From Desulfobacteraceae bacterium UBA2245 (GTDB taxonomy: Bacteria > Desulfobacterota > Desulfobacteria > Desulfobacterales > UBA2245): a stretch of DNA of 64,000 nucleotides. Below are positions 52,305 to 61,320 of this stretch, piece after piece. The notes beneath the pieces were generated by a model that was not told the DNA's origin, made no database searches, and saw only the letters and a program-made list of their open reading frames with translations. The stretch spans positions 62,001 to 126,000 of the forward strand of contig DDYB01000023.1 in the NCBI GenBank assembly GCA_002347265.1. Reading direction: 5' to 3'. A program made the translations under genes and the position numbers. Each line of letters starts with the position of its first letter. The stretch's first letter is position 1.

Positions 52305-52862
52305 ATGCAATCTATATGGAAGTCAAAAGGGAAAAAGCTGCATACACGAAATATAAAAATAACGACGTACGATTATGACGGACAAAGAATCATTGTAGAA
52401 GGTATTCTCAAGGATGACCGCTTCCAGAAATCTTATGAGATCATCGGCGAACCGTTTCCGCGCGGCGTCATTCATCACATGGCCATACGACTGCTGGTTA
52501 ATTGCTCCGATCTTCTGATCGAGGATGTTGATGTTGATCTGGCAGCTGTTCCTCAGGAAGTGTGCAGGGAAACGATCGACTGCCTTGCCCCCATCAAGGG
52601 GCTGGCCATTACCAATGGCTTTACGTCAAAAGTAAAACAACTGGCCCTTGGCAATAAGGGCTGCACCCACCTGGTGGAGCTCATCCAGGCAATGGCCCCT
52701 GCCATCTTTCAGGGATTTGCGGCGCACCGGTCACAGAAACCATCGTCTTTCGATCCTGATCAAGCGAAGAAGATTATTCAACCTCTGATCAATACTTGCC
52801 ACGCCTGGCGCGAGGATGGCCCCTTTGTTGAAATGTTCAGAAAGAAGCTCAACATGCAATAG
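52305..52862 (+). CDS. DUF2889 family protein
   Basis: 185 residues from ATG 52305 (AGGAGA ~11 bases upstream); a GTG at 52227 would add 26 residues. LHTRNIKITTYDYDGQRIIVEG, GVIHHMAIRLLVNCSDLLIEDV, CRETIDCLAPIKGL and GNKGCTHLVELIQAMAPA match the DUF2889 family. That family is widespread in delta- and betaproteobacteria and of unknown function. It is soluble, stands alone, and has flanking intergenic regions of ~430 and ~280 bases. Confidence 0.78.
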   Translation: MQSIWKSKGKKLHTRNIKITTYDYDGQRIIVEGILKDDRFQKSYEIIGEPFPRGVIHHMAIRLLVNCSDLLIEDVDVDLAAVPQEVCRETIDCLAPIKGLAITNGFTSKVKQLALGNKGCTHLVELIQAMAPAIFQGFAAHRSQKPSSFDPDQAKKIIQPLINTCHAWREDGPFVEMFRKKLNMQ

Positions 52863-53141
52863 AAACGAATGACAGGCGGTGCGGTCTGAGTTTATGTTCA
52901 TGACGGAATGGGCTCAACCCTCGAAATGTGCCAGCTTGACAAATCGAGGTTCGGCCAATAACAAGAGGTCCACGGCGCGGCAATGGACAATGAAATTTTC
53001 CGGAACGCTTTCTGAAAATATAACTGGTACGGGCTTTTTGCGGCGCACCTGGGTCCGGTTCGCGTCGTATCTGCCTGTCGAGTGGCTGTTGTGATCCTGC
53101 GAGAGGGGGCTTGCAGGGGATATTGTTAATTTGGCCGCCTT

Positions 53142-54077
53142 CTATTTTTTGCTCAGTGCCGCGGCCAGCTGCCTGGCCCGGCTGAAACCCGCCGAGGTGA
53201 CGATGCCTTTTCCGGCAGGGTCATTTGCAGCGAGGTCTTTCATCTGCTTCACGCGGGCCTCACTGGGCGGGTGCGTGGTCATGGCGTCTGACAGACTCCG
53301 GAGAACAGGACTTCCCGATTTGCTGTTTTTCTCGATTTCCAGAAGTTTTTCGTAGAATCTGCCGACCTGATTCTTGTCGTATCCCGCGCCGACGGCCAGC
53401 CGATATCCAATGCGGTCGGCCTCCATTTCGTCTTCGCGTGAATTCACCAGAAAGCCGTATTTCTGGGCCAGCAACCCCCCACCGGCGCCCAGAAGGCCTC
53501 CGATTGCGGCTGCTTTGGCCCGGGAGGCGGAGTCGTCAAAAAGTACGGCGCCCAGACCCAGGCCGACGGCCGCGCCCACAACGGCGCCTCCTGTCGCATA
53601 CATCCAGGTTTTATTCTGGGCCTTTTCCATCGCGTACATGCGCTCCGCCGTATGACGGGCCACGACATGCCCAATCTCATGCGAGACCACGCCGGCCAGC
53701 TCCGCCTCATTTTCGGCCATCGCAATCAGCGGAGCGGTCACGAAGACCGCCCCCGCCGGCATCGCAAACGCGTTGGCGTTCGGCACATCCACGACGGTGA
53801 ACGAGTAGTAATAGGGGTTCCCTTCCAGGTTGTTGGCCCGGACGATTTTCATCCCCAGATCGGATATGTATTTCTGAAGTTCCGGATTATTCGCCCTCGG
53901 GTAATCCTGAAGCATTTTGGGCAGCGCTTCCTTGGTCAGGCGCTGCTCGTCGGCCACGGTCAGACTGGTTTCCTGACCCACGTTCGAGCCTTCGCGGTAG
54001 CGCGAACTGCCGCTCGGCGCGCAGGCCGTGTTGACGGCTGCGATCAATAAGATCAACAAGACGGATATTTTTTTCAT
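53142..54077 (-). CDS. M48-family metalloprotease lipoprotein
   Basis: 311 residues from ATG 54077 (GGGAGC upstream), which starts a lipoprotein signal (KKISVLLILLIAAVNTAC). The zinc motif is VVSHEIGHVVARHTAERM (HExxH), with the third ligand in REDEMEADRIGYRLA. A glycine-rich segment (GGLLGAGGGLLAQ) lies between, as in LoiP/BepA/YcaL-like periplasmic M48 proteases that survey outer-membrane protein assembly. It is monocistronic. The IS element inserted at 54156 lies about 80 bases upstream of the start and could disturb its promoter. Confidence 0.88.
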   Translation of the reverse strand: MKKISVLLILLIAAVNTACAPSGSSRYREGSNVGQETSLTVADEQRLTKEALPKMLQDYPRANNPELQKYISDLGMKIVRANNLEGNPYYYSFTVVDVPNANAFAMPAGAVFVTAPLIAMAENEAELAGVVSHEIGHVVARHTAERMYAMEKAQNKTWMYATGGAVVGAAVGLGLGAVLFDDSASRAKAAAIGGLLGAGGGLLAQKYGFLVNSREDEMEADRIGYRLAVGAGYDKNQVGRFYEKLLEIEKNSKSGSPVLRSLSDAMTTHPPSEARVKQMKDLAANDPAGKGIVTSAGFSRARQLAAALSKK

Positions 54078-54155
54078 ATTGATGCTCCCGGGTCTGTTGA
54101 TGTGTTTGAAAACGCCCGTCTTTTCCACAGCGGCGGGCCTTTTTTATCTCGATAA

Positions 54156-55683
54156 CTCAACTTTCGGGAATGGATTGGTGGTGCAAAAATCGGTCTATCC
54201 ATTTGATTTTATGAAGAAATAACTTGAAGAGCCCAGACTGTTGATATATAGTGGATCTGCAACAATCACAATAATATCAACACGAAAGGGCTCAAATGAA
54301 CCATACCAATATTGCCTCCCAATCGCAAGCCCAGATTCATGTTCAAAGCAAAATCGATGATTTCTTTGGCCGTTTCAAAATTGCCGCCCTCATGCATCGG
54401 TGCGGGGTGCGCAAACATCACGGCCATAGTGTACGCTCTTTGACAGAAGCCATTTTCACACTGCCCTTTGTCGGCAAGAACTTCTTCCGCGGCATCGTGA
54501 TCAACAGCGAATTGCCATTTCGCAAAGACGCCGCTTACGACTTGCTCAAGGGTAAGACCTATAACTGGCGTCGGTTGCTGCTTTCTCTGGGCCGGCGGCT
54601 GTTCGCCATGTTCAGCGGGCTGACCAGCGACAAGCGCGAATCGGTACTCATTATTGACGACAGCCCGTATGACCGATCCCGCTCCAAATGGGTGGAACTG
54701 CTCTCCAATGTCTGGGATCACAGCACCGGGCGCTTCCTGAAAGGTTTCCGGATGCTCACTATCTGCTGGTCGGATGGCGCCAGTTGCCTGCCCATGGATT
54801 TTGCCCTGTTGTCTTCCTCGGATGCTGACAAACGGGTATGCGACAGCCAGAAGTCAGTGGACAAACGTTGCTGTGCCTATCAGCGCCGCAAGGAAGCTAC
54901 CGCGAAAGCAACCGTGCATTTGGAAGCAATGCTCAAGCGTATCCTTTCGACGGGCGTATCGGCCCGGTACTTGCTGATGGACAGTTGGTTTACGATGCCA
55001 GCGACCGTTGTCACGTTAGCCCGGCACATGGATGTCATCGGCATGGTGAAAAAGTCTTCTCGCATTCACTACAGCTTCAATGGCCAGCCCATGGACATCA
55101 AGGCCATCTACCGCAGGCTTACAAAACGTCGTGGACGCGCCAGGATCATGGCCAGCGCCAATGTGATGCTCAAGGATGCGGTTGCCGCCAAGCTGGTATT
55201 TGTACGCGACAAACGGAAAAAGAATTGGTTGGCCCTGTTGTCAACCGATACGAACCTGGCCGATGAGGATATCGTGCGCATCTACGGCAAACGATGGGAC
55301 ATCGAAGTGTTTTTCAAGATGGCCAAACAACATCTGAAACTGGCCAAGGAGATCCAGTGCCGGGATTTCGATGCCCTGATCGCCCATACTTCTATCGTCT
55401 TCATGCGCTACATGTTCCTGGTATACCAATGCCGCATGGAAACAGATCATCGCAGCTTCGGAGACCTGTTTTATGCCTGCTGCGAGGAAGTAGCGGATAT
55501 CTCCTTTATGGAGGCGCTCTACCGTATCTTGACGCTGGCGGTCGATCAGTTGAAGCAACTGGGCACCTTCTGCGAAAAAACGGTAGCCGCCTTCTTCGAT
55601 GCAATCATGAATACCGCATTGCAGTATGTTGGCTTGTCAAAGAGCAAATTGGCGATCGAATAAACACGATCCCGAAAGTTGAA
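54156..55683 (+). mobile_element. Complete IS4-family insertion sequence with 7-base target duplication
   Basis: The ends carry a 14-base inverted repeat, CTCAACTTTCGGGA on the left (54156-54169) and its complement TCCCGAAAGTTGAA on the right (55670-55683), with one terminal mismatch. TCGATAA directly flanks both ends (54149-54155 and 55684-55690), a 7-base target duplication. Total length 1,528 bases with one intact transposase gene. Preserved ends, duplication and gene argue for recent insertion. Confidence 0.88.
54296..55663 (+). CDS. IS4-family transposase
   Basis: 455 residues, intact. DDE catalytic residues: VLIIDDSPYDR, YLLMDSWFT and the Glu of the IS4 signature Y-2-R-3-E-6-K, exactly matched by YGKRWDIEVFFKMAK. 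The N-terminal DNA-binding region occupies ~1-100. It is the only gene of the insertion sequence. ATG 54296 is preceded by AAAGGG. Confidence 0.92.
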   Translation: MNHTNIASQSQAQIHVQSKIDDFFGRFKIAALMHRCGVRKHHGHSVRSLTEAIFTLPFVGKNFFRGIVINSELPFRKDAAYDLLKGKTYNWRRLLLSLGRRLFAMFSGLTSDKRESVLIIDDSPYDRSRSKWVELLSNVWDHSTGRFLKGFRMLTICWSDGASCLPMDFALLSSSDADKRVCDSQKSVDKRCCAYQRRKEATAKATVHLEAMLKRILSTGVSARYLLMDSWFTMPATVVTLARHMDVIGMVKKSSRIHYSFNGQPMDIKAIYRRLTKRRGRARIMASANVMLKDAVAAKLVFVRDKRKKNWLALLSTDTNLADEDIVRIYGKRWDIEVFFKMAKQHLKLAKEIQCRDFDALIAHTSIVFMRYMFLVYQCRMETDHRSFGDLFYACCEEVADISFMEALYRILTLAVDQLKQLGTFCEKTVAAFFDAIMNTALQYVGLSKSKLAIE

Positions 55684-55690
55684 TCGATAA

Positions 55691-56081
55691 TTTGAATTAA
55701 ACATCGGCGCGGGTTTCTGTCAAGCGGATAGGACATGGGAAAGCCATTGCGTTCATGCGTTTTTATTCGTTTGAGAATATGGTAGTAGAAAGTCATGCCA
55801 TGACAATTGAGAATAGATACGCCATCTGGCATCAATCAATTGCCGCCGGAGATGAGGCATGACAATCAGCGCCGAATTCGGCCTTAATGGTTGCCGGCTG
55901 TCGGCCCAGCGGCCGGCATGAAAAAACGACTTGAGAAAAGCAGTTGGGTCAGGTTTTTCATTTTTGACAAAAACTGGTAAAATTCGAAGCATCGGCTTCG
56001 GCAATTGCTCGATTCGCCGGATCCAGAAACCTGGCCGGCGATTAAACCCTTGGGCGGGGAACGGGATTGAAAGGAGACCGG
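55691..56081. other. Intergenic region, nothing recognised
   Basis: About 390 bases between the insertion sequence and the DUF4126 gene. It has a GC palindrome near 55888-55918 (TGCCGGC ... GCCGGCA) that could form a stem; no gene or convincing promoter is seen. Confidence 0.35.
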
Positions 56082-56660
56082 ATGGAAACGATGATGGCCA
56101 TTTTTATCGGCATCGGCTTAAGCGCGACATGCGGATTCAGAATCTTCGTTCCCCTGCTGGGGATGAGCATCGCCCACCAGACCGGGCACCTGACGCTGTC
56201 TCCCGGCTTCGAGTGGATCGGTTCCTGGCCCGCCGGGATTGCATTCGCCGTTGCCGCCGTCGTCGAGGTGGGCGGCTACTACATACCCTGGGTGGACAAC
56301 CTTCTGGACTCTGTCGCCACGCCGGGTGCGGTGGTTGCGGGGACCATTGTCACCGCATCCATGATCGGCGATGTGTCGCCGTTTCTCCGCTGGTCCCTTG
56401 CCCTGATCGCCGGGGGCGGTGCAGCCGGAGTGATTCAGGGCTCAAGCATGTTGGTGCGCGGCGTCTCGGCAGCCTCGACCGGCGGCGCCGGCAACCCCGC
56501 GGTCTCGACCCTGGAACTGCTGGCCTCGATCGCCGGAACCGTCGTGTCCATCCTGCTGCCGGTTGTCGCGATTGCCCTGGTCGTCCTGATCGTGTTTATA
56601 ATTCTCAGGCGGATTCTTCGCATGCGAGCCAGGCCCGCCGACCAGAGAAATGTTCAGTAA
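56082..56660 (+). CDS. DUF4126 membrane protein
   Basis: 192 residues from ATG 56082 (AAAGGAG 6 bases upstream). Four to five hydrophobic helices, with GLSATCGFRIFVPLLGMS, EVGGYYIPWVDNLLDSVATPGAVVAGT and GGAAGVIQGSSMLVRG, are typical of DUF4126. Function unknown. The C-terminus is basic (LRRILRMRARP). It is monocistronic. Confidence 0.82.
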   Translation: METMMAIFIGIGLSATCGFRIFVPLLGMSIAHQTGHLTLSPGFEWIGSWPAGIAFAVAAVVEVGGYYIPWVDNLLDSVATPGAVVAGTIVTASMIGDVSPFLRWSLALIAGGGAAGVIQGSSMLVRGVSAASTGGAGNPAVSTLELLASIAGTVVSILLPVVAIALVVLIVFIILRRILRMRARPADQRNVQ

Positions 56661-56864
56661 CCGGATCTTGAAAACCTTCGCCTAAGTCCGCCATCCGGCG
56701 TTTGATGCGCCATGATTCCCTGAACCCCGCCGCCAGCTGGGGTAGCGGAAATTTGAAAGTGACTTTAGAGCGGATTCTTGGCGGGCACAGAACCTGAAGA
56801 CGAGGTGTTGACCAGGAACAGGCTCACAGGCCTTGCAGACTGCTGTAAGACCGCCGGCACCGGG

Positions 56865-57242
56865 CTACTCTTTCACCTCAAAAAGATTGTCGTCGTAATC
56901 GGAAATAAAAGTAACCACACCCGAACCCTTGGGAACCTGAACAACCTTCAGGCCCGCCATCCGGCTTTTGTGAACAACATTCATGAAATCATCCACCTGA
57001 ATGCAGGAATGCGCGATCGGCCGTTCGGGCGCTTTATACTCCCGATACACCAGTATCTCAAAATGAACCGTTCCGCCCCGGTAATGTATGATTAAAAAAT
57101 CATCATTTATTCCGAAAATGGCCTGGGTCAGCTTTTTGTCGAGAATCGCCGGCGCTGATTTTTCCAGCCCGAGGATATCGATAAAAAAACGGTCCGCCTT
57201 TTCTTCACTGCTGGCGGCGAGTCCGGTGTGGATCAGCTTCAT
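56865..57242 (-). CDS. VOC-family (glyoxalase-like) protein
   Basis: 125 residues: one vicinal-oxygen-chelate domain with two beta-alpha-beta-beta-beta units (KLIHTGLAASSEEKADRFF..., PIAHSCIQVDDFMNVVHKS...). Candidate metal ligands are the His in IHTGL, the Glu in VHFEILV and His in IAHSC. It may act as lyase, isomerase or epimerase. It lies 12 bases downstream of the alcohol dehydrogenase gene, so probably in the lsrF-like operon. Confidence 0.78.
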   Translation of the reverse strand: MKLIHTGLAASSEEKADRFFIDILGLEKSAPAILDKKLTQAIFGINDDFLIIHYRGGTVHFEILVYREYKAPERPIAHSCIQVDDFMNVVHKSRMAGLKVVQVPKGSGVVTFISDYDDNLFEVKE

Positions 57243-57254
57243 GCAACCCGCCTT

Positions 57255-58271
57255 TCATTTTTCCTGGGGTTTGATGATGACCTTGAGTGATTCGTCTCCG
57301 GCCAGGAGCAACCTGAATCCTCTGTCGGCGTCTTTCAACGGCAGCCGGTGCGTAATGAGGTCATCCACCTTGATGATCCTGTTCGCAATCAGGTCGAGGG
57401 CTTCTTCAATATCCTGAGGTCCGCAATAATAGGATGTGCATATGCGTATTTCCTTTCTCCAGAAATCATTGATCGGAACCACCACCTCCTTATCGGGCCC
57501 GGGCACGGAGAATAAAACCACCACTCCGCCCATATCCACGGTTTCCCAGGCCTGATTCAAAGCGGACAGGGCCGAGGTGGCAACAATGACGGCATCCGCT
57601 TTCCGGCCATTGAACCGCAGCAGCTGTTCCGGGACATCGGCGGCCGCGTCGGCGACATGGTCCGCGCCAAAATTTCTGGCCAGTTCAAGCCTTCTTTTAT
57701 TGGCATCGGTCGCCATGACCCTGCATTTTTTATGCTTGGCAAGCTGGATATGCAGGAGCCCGGACATGCCGGCGCCGAGTATGAGGACCGTCTGGCCCGC
57801 CTCAATGGACGCCAGTCTCTGCGCCCTGACAACACAGGCCAGGGGTTCGATGAATGTCGCCTGTTCATAGCTGACAGTGTCCGGCAGCCGATAGACGCCA
57901 TTTGCAACCAGTTCTTTCGGCACCAGGATATATTCGGCAAAGCCTCCCGGCAGCCGGTCCTTGATCGCACTGCATTGAGGGTAATGTCCCTTCAGACAAT
58001 AAACGCATTTATGGCAGGGAACCTTGGGCGCGATGAAGAGCCGATCCCCTTTTTTGTACTGGCTGACCCCGGCGCCGGTTTCTACAACCTCTACTCCCGC
58101 CTCATGGCCTTGAACCAAGGGTGCGCGGGGCAAACGGTACCACTCGACCACGTCGCTGCCGCATATCCCGCAGGCCATGACCTTTACCAGCATCTCGCCC
58201 GGGCCGGGCGAAGGGGTTGGCGCTTCTTCCAGCCGTATGTCGTTGTTGTTGTACCACATGCATACTTGCAT
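57255..58271 (-). CDS. Zinc-dependent medium-chain alcohol dehydrogenase
   Basis: 338 residues. Catalytic zinc site MACGICGSD and QGHEAGVEVV; structural zinc site with four cysteines in CHKCVYCLKGHYPQC; NAD(P)-binding ILGAGMSGLLHIQLAK. MDR superfamily of the sorbitol/threonine dehydrogenase type. It oxidises an alcohol or polyol with a substrate that may be linked to the LsrF-like aldolase encoded upstream on the same strand (42-base gap). Confidence 0.88.
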   Translation of the reverse strand: MQVCMWYNNNDIRLEEAPTPSPGPGEMLVKVMACGICGSDVVEWYRLPRAPLVQGHEAGVEVVETGAGVSQYKKGDRLFIAPKVPCHKCVYCLKGHYPQCSAIKDRLPGGFAEYILVPKELVANGVYRLPDTVSYEQATFIEPLACVVRAQRLASIEAGQTVLILGAGMSGLLHIQLAKHKKCRVMATDANKRRLELARNFGADHVADAAADVPEQLLRFNGRKADAVIVATSALSALNQAWETVDMGGVVVLFSVPGPDKEVVVPINDFWRKEIRICTSYYCGPQDIEEALDLIANRIIKVDDLITHRLPLKDADRGFRLLLAGDESLKVIIKPQEK

Positions 58272-58313
58272 ATTATTCCCACGCTGCTTTGTGAAAAACG
58301 CCGGCAGGGCGCT

Positions 58314-59189
58314 TTATTTTTTCAAGGTGTTATAAAGATCAAAAGCCTTTTCAGGACTTTCATTGTCATGGACCACCGCTCTGACCGCCTGGATCATCGC
58401 GACGGGCGAAGCGCTCTGGAAGATGTTCCTGCCCATGTCCACACCGGCGGCGCCTGCCTGTATCGCCTGGCTGGCCATTTTCAGCGCGTCCAGTTCGGGC
58501 ATCTTTTGCCCTCCGGCGATTACAATCGGTACCGGACATGCGGCCGTGACTGTTTCAAAATCTTCGGGAACATAATAGGTTTTGATATACTGGGCGCCCA
58601 GTTCGGCGCAGATGCGGGTAGCCAGCCGTAAATATTTGGCATCTCGCACCATGTTCTTGCCGACGGCGGTTACCGCCAGAGTCGGTATGCCGCAGCGCAT
58701 GCCCATGTCCACCATTTTTGTCATGTTGATGATGGTTTCCTTTTCACATTCGCCGCCGATAAAAACCTGCACCGCCATGGCCGAGGCATTGAGACGCACG
58801 GCGTCCTCGATATCCAATGCCAGAGCCTCGTTGGAAAGTTCTTTAAGAATGCTCGTCCCGCCGGAGACTCTGAGAACAATGGACTTTTGCGTATCCGGAG
58901 GAATGATGCTCCTCAGGATGCCGCGGGTCAGCATCAGTGTGTCGGCATAGGGTTCCAGGGGCAGAATATTCAGGTCGATTCTTTCCAGTCCGGTGGTCGG
59001 ACCCTGAAAATAACCGTGGTCAATGGCCAGCATGACTGTTTTGCCGCTGACCGGGTTAAATATCCTGCCCAGCCTGTTTTTCATTCCCCAGTCCAGGGAG
59101 TCCGACCCTTTTAGAAAAAACCTTTTCGATGTCTGCGGCACATCCGTATAATACTGTTTGGCTTCGTTGATTCCGTCAATGTCCGGCAT
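58314..59189 (-). CDS. lsrF: LsrF-like class I aldolase/thiolase (DhnA family)
   Basis: 291 residues from ATG 59189 with AAGGAG 7 bases upstream (the TTG two codons earlier is rejected). It is very close to enterobacterial LsrF by memory: LDWGMKNRLGRIFNP, TVMLAIDHGYFQGPTTGLER, TRGILRSIIPP, AQYIKTYYV (active-site Lys region), PVPIVIAGGQKMPE and GAAGVDMGRNIFQS. LsrF acts on phosphorylated AI-2 breakdown product (3-hydroxy-5-phosphonooxypentane-2,4-dione). No lsr transporter, kinase or repressor is nearby. The dehydrogenase and VOC neighbours suggest another phosphorylated ketose/diketone; the gene name reflects family, not proven function. Confidence 0.82.
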   Translation of the reverse strand: MPDIDGINEAKQYYTDVPQTSKRFFLKGSDSLDWGMKNRLGRIFNPVSGKTVMLAIDHGYFQGPTTGLERIDLNILPLEPYADTLMLTRGILRSIIPPDTQKSIVLRVSGGTSILKELSNEALALDIEDAVRLNASAMAVQVFIGGECEKETIINMTKMVDMGMRCGIPTLAVTAVGKNMVRDAKYLRLATRICAELGAQYIKTYYVPEDFETVTAACPVPIVIAGGQKMPELDALKMASQAIQAGAAGVDMGRNIFQSASPVAMIQAVRAVVHDNESPEKAFDLYNTLKK

Positions 59190-59389
59190 ATTCAATCTCC
59201 TTTATTTATAGATTCTGGCGGCTGAAAACACAGGCGGTCCGGGTTCTTCGAACAGGAAACCGGGATTGATAAGGAGGAAACCGCTGCCCGTCCCTGCTGT
59301 AGCGAATCAAATAAACCATAGCCGGAGCCTTTCTGTCAAAGTTTAAGTGCCGCCGCCTGCAAAAAGAACGGCTCATCGCAGGCGGCTGT

Positions 59390-59535
59390 GTTTCGAAAGA
59401 AATTATCTCTTGACGGCGAAACAGGATGGGTTGTAGGAAATGCTTTGCACCATTCAAAGCACCACAAGATTTATCAAACCGTTCCATGGCAGCACTGTTC
59501 CTGATTCTGAAAACGTAAAGGGCAAGTCTTCCGTG
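59390..59535 (+). repeat. Dispersed repeat B, copy 2
   Basis: Contains CACCACAAGATTTATCAAAC then CGTTCCATGGCAGCACTGTT and GAAAACGTAAAGGGC, matching copy 1 near 49.4 kb in the same orientation. A minus-strand frame starting MERFDKSCGA is simply the translated repeat and is not annotated as a gene. Confidence 0.65.
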
Positions 59536-59880
59536 TTTATGGTGCGTATTTGGCGATCCGGACAGGACTGATTTTTATAAACCGTGCTGGCAAAGAGAAT
59601 ACAGGACGACACGAACTTGCCTGCGTTGATTGGCCGATGCGGCAATTCATAACTTACCTAAATCATTGTTTATAATGAGCTATAACGCGGTTGTGTTATA
59701 CAGAGCGCCGTATATCACAAGAGCTGCGGTAAGAGCTCAATCTATTGAAATTAAAAACATATTTATATATTTAAAAGAAATTAGATATTTTATATCTTCT
59801 TGTTTTTGTTTGGAAATCAAATTAAAAAACCGGGCGTGATATACGGCCGACCACTTAATATACTGTTGTTCAGGAAGAAC
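59536..59880. other. AT-rich intergenic region
   Basis: Clearly richer in A and T than the rest of the window, especially 59745-59830 (runs such as TATTTATATATTTAAAAG). No gene recognised. It precedes two genes that look horizontally acquired and may hold their promoter. Confidence 0.4.
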
Positions 59881-60423
59881 ATGACCCCCCCCTTGAGATT
59901 TGAAAAGCACGAAATTATCCGCATCGCTCGTCGATATCAATACCCGATTAGCGAAACGGAACTGATGGTACTGAAGGCAACCGTGAATCAACGCGGCCAC
60001 CTTACGAATGACGAGTTGGCGGCCGTCGCTTACTGGAAAGCTCCCCGGAGTTCCGGACATGCACGAAAGAACTCCGGAGATTACGTGGCGGAGATAAGCG
60101 GTTTCGCCCTCAAGACCAACTGCGAAAGGGCGAGAATCGAGAGCTTGACGATCCTGGATGGCGTCTCGTGGCCTACGGCATCGGTCATCTTGCATTTGTT
60201 CCACCACGACCCATATCCGATTCTCGATTATCGGGCGCTCTGGTCCGTGACTCTTGAAGTCCCCGCCCAGTACAGCTTTGGCTTCTGGTGGCCGTATGTA
60301 GAGTTCTGCCGCTCCCTTGCAGCCAGTGCAGGCGTGGACATGAGGACACTGGATCGGGCACTCTGGCAGTATTCCAAGGAGAATCAATTAATTGCACAAC
60401 CAAGGGCTCAAGCGGACCCGTAA
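59881..60423 (+). CDS. Helix-hairpin-helix (HhH-GPD-like) hypothetical protein
   Basis: 180 residues from ATG 59881 (AGGAAG upstream). The segment LTILDGVSWPTASVILHLFH and YPILDYRALWSV resembles the HhH region of DNA glycosylases (L-x-G-V-G-x-x-T-A). The rest (VDMRTLDRALWQYSKEN) matches uncharacterised proteins found on islands. The glycosylase catalytic Asp is not obvious. The AT-rich upstream region and neighbour suggest acquisition. Confidence 0.6.
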   Translation: MTPPLRFEKHEIIRIARRYQYPISETELMVLKATVNQRGHLTNDELAAVAYWKAPRSSGHARKNSGDYVAEISGFALKTNCERARIESLTILDGVSWPTASVILHLFHHDPYPILDYRALWSVTLEVPAQYSFGFWWPYVEFCRSLAASAGVDMRTLDRALWQYSKENQLIAQPRAQADP

Positions 60424-60527
60424 CCACCCGGGGCACATTTTGTGGTGCAATCCGGAAGCTCATTGGCCGCCTGGTCACGGGCCGCTTAGCCCCATCGGTC
60501 CCCTGAATGAAAGGAACTAAAGGCACA

Positions 60528-61085
60528 ATGATTGGAAAACTAAATGAAATTGTCCCCGAGAAGCGGATCATAAGAGCCATAATGGTCGTTCGTGGTGAAA
60601 ATGTCATATTGGATTACGATCTTGCCGCGCTTTATGGAGTCGAAACAAGGCGCCTCAACGAACAAGTTCATAGAAATATTGATAAATTTCCTGATGATTT
60701 CATGTTCCAATTAACCAGAGAGGAGTTCGATAACTTGAAATCGCAAATTGCGACATCAAGTTTCGGCTGGGGCGGTCGGCGAAAACTGCCTCTTGTCTTT
60801 ACGGAGCATGGTGCACTACAAGCAGCAAGCGTATTAAATTCCGACCAGGCGAATAAGATGAGCGTCTTTATCGTTAGGGCATTCGTTCGACTTCGCGAGA
60901 TGATTCTGACAAACGAGAAACTTTCCCATAAACTCGATGACCTGGAAAAACGCGTCAGCGATCACGATGAAATTTTGATCGACTTGATTCGAGAGATTCG
61001 AAAGCTTATTGATATACCAAAACCAAAAGGCAAAAGGCGGTCAATGGGTTTTATCCTGCCTGAAAAAGAAGACGATAAGCTGTAA
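60528..61085 (+). CDS. ORF6N-domain DNA-binding protein
   Basis: 185 residues from ATG 60528 (AAAGG 5 bases upstream; ATG 60507 is less well placed). ORF6N domain at ~5-90: VILDYDLAALYGVETRRLNEQV, FPDDFMFQLTREEFDNLKSQ and FTEHGALQAASVLNSDQA. A coiled-coil tail follows (LDDLEKRVSDHDEILIDLI). ORF6N proteins are common in phages, plasmids and islands as DNA-binding or antirepressor-like proteins. It marks this stretch as accessory DNA. Confidence 0.85.
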   Translation: MIGKLNEIVPEKRIIRAIMVVRGENVILDYDLAALYGVETRRLNEQVHRNIDKFPDDFMFQLTREEFDNLKSQIATSSFGWGGRRKLPLVFTEHGALQAASVLNSDQANKMSVFIVRAFVRLREMILTNEKLSHKLDDLEKRVSDHDEILIDLIREIRKLIDIPKPKGKRRSMGFILPEKEDDKL

Positions 61086-61320
61086 TTCGGAGAACAAGGG
61101 CGTTCGGCTGTGCAGAAGGAGATGCGAAATATGCAGATTCGTCATCACGGGGACGCGGACAAGCATGCCGCAGTTGCCCTCTGGCGCGAGGTTCAAGCCG
61201 ATAGCGCCCCTCACAACGATACGGATTTGCATCGTATTTCGGACCTGTAAATTGAGAATCGGCTCGCATCAATTCGGCGCGCCCAAAACAAGATTCAACT
61301 GGAGGGTGGTAAAAAAACCG

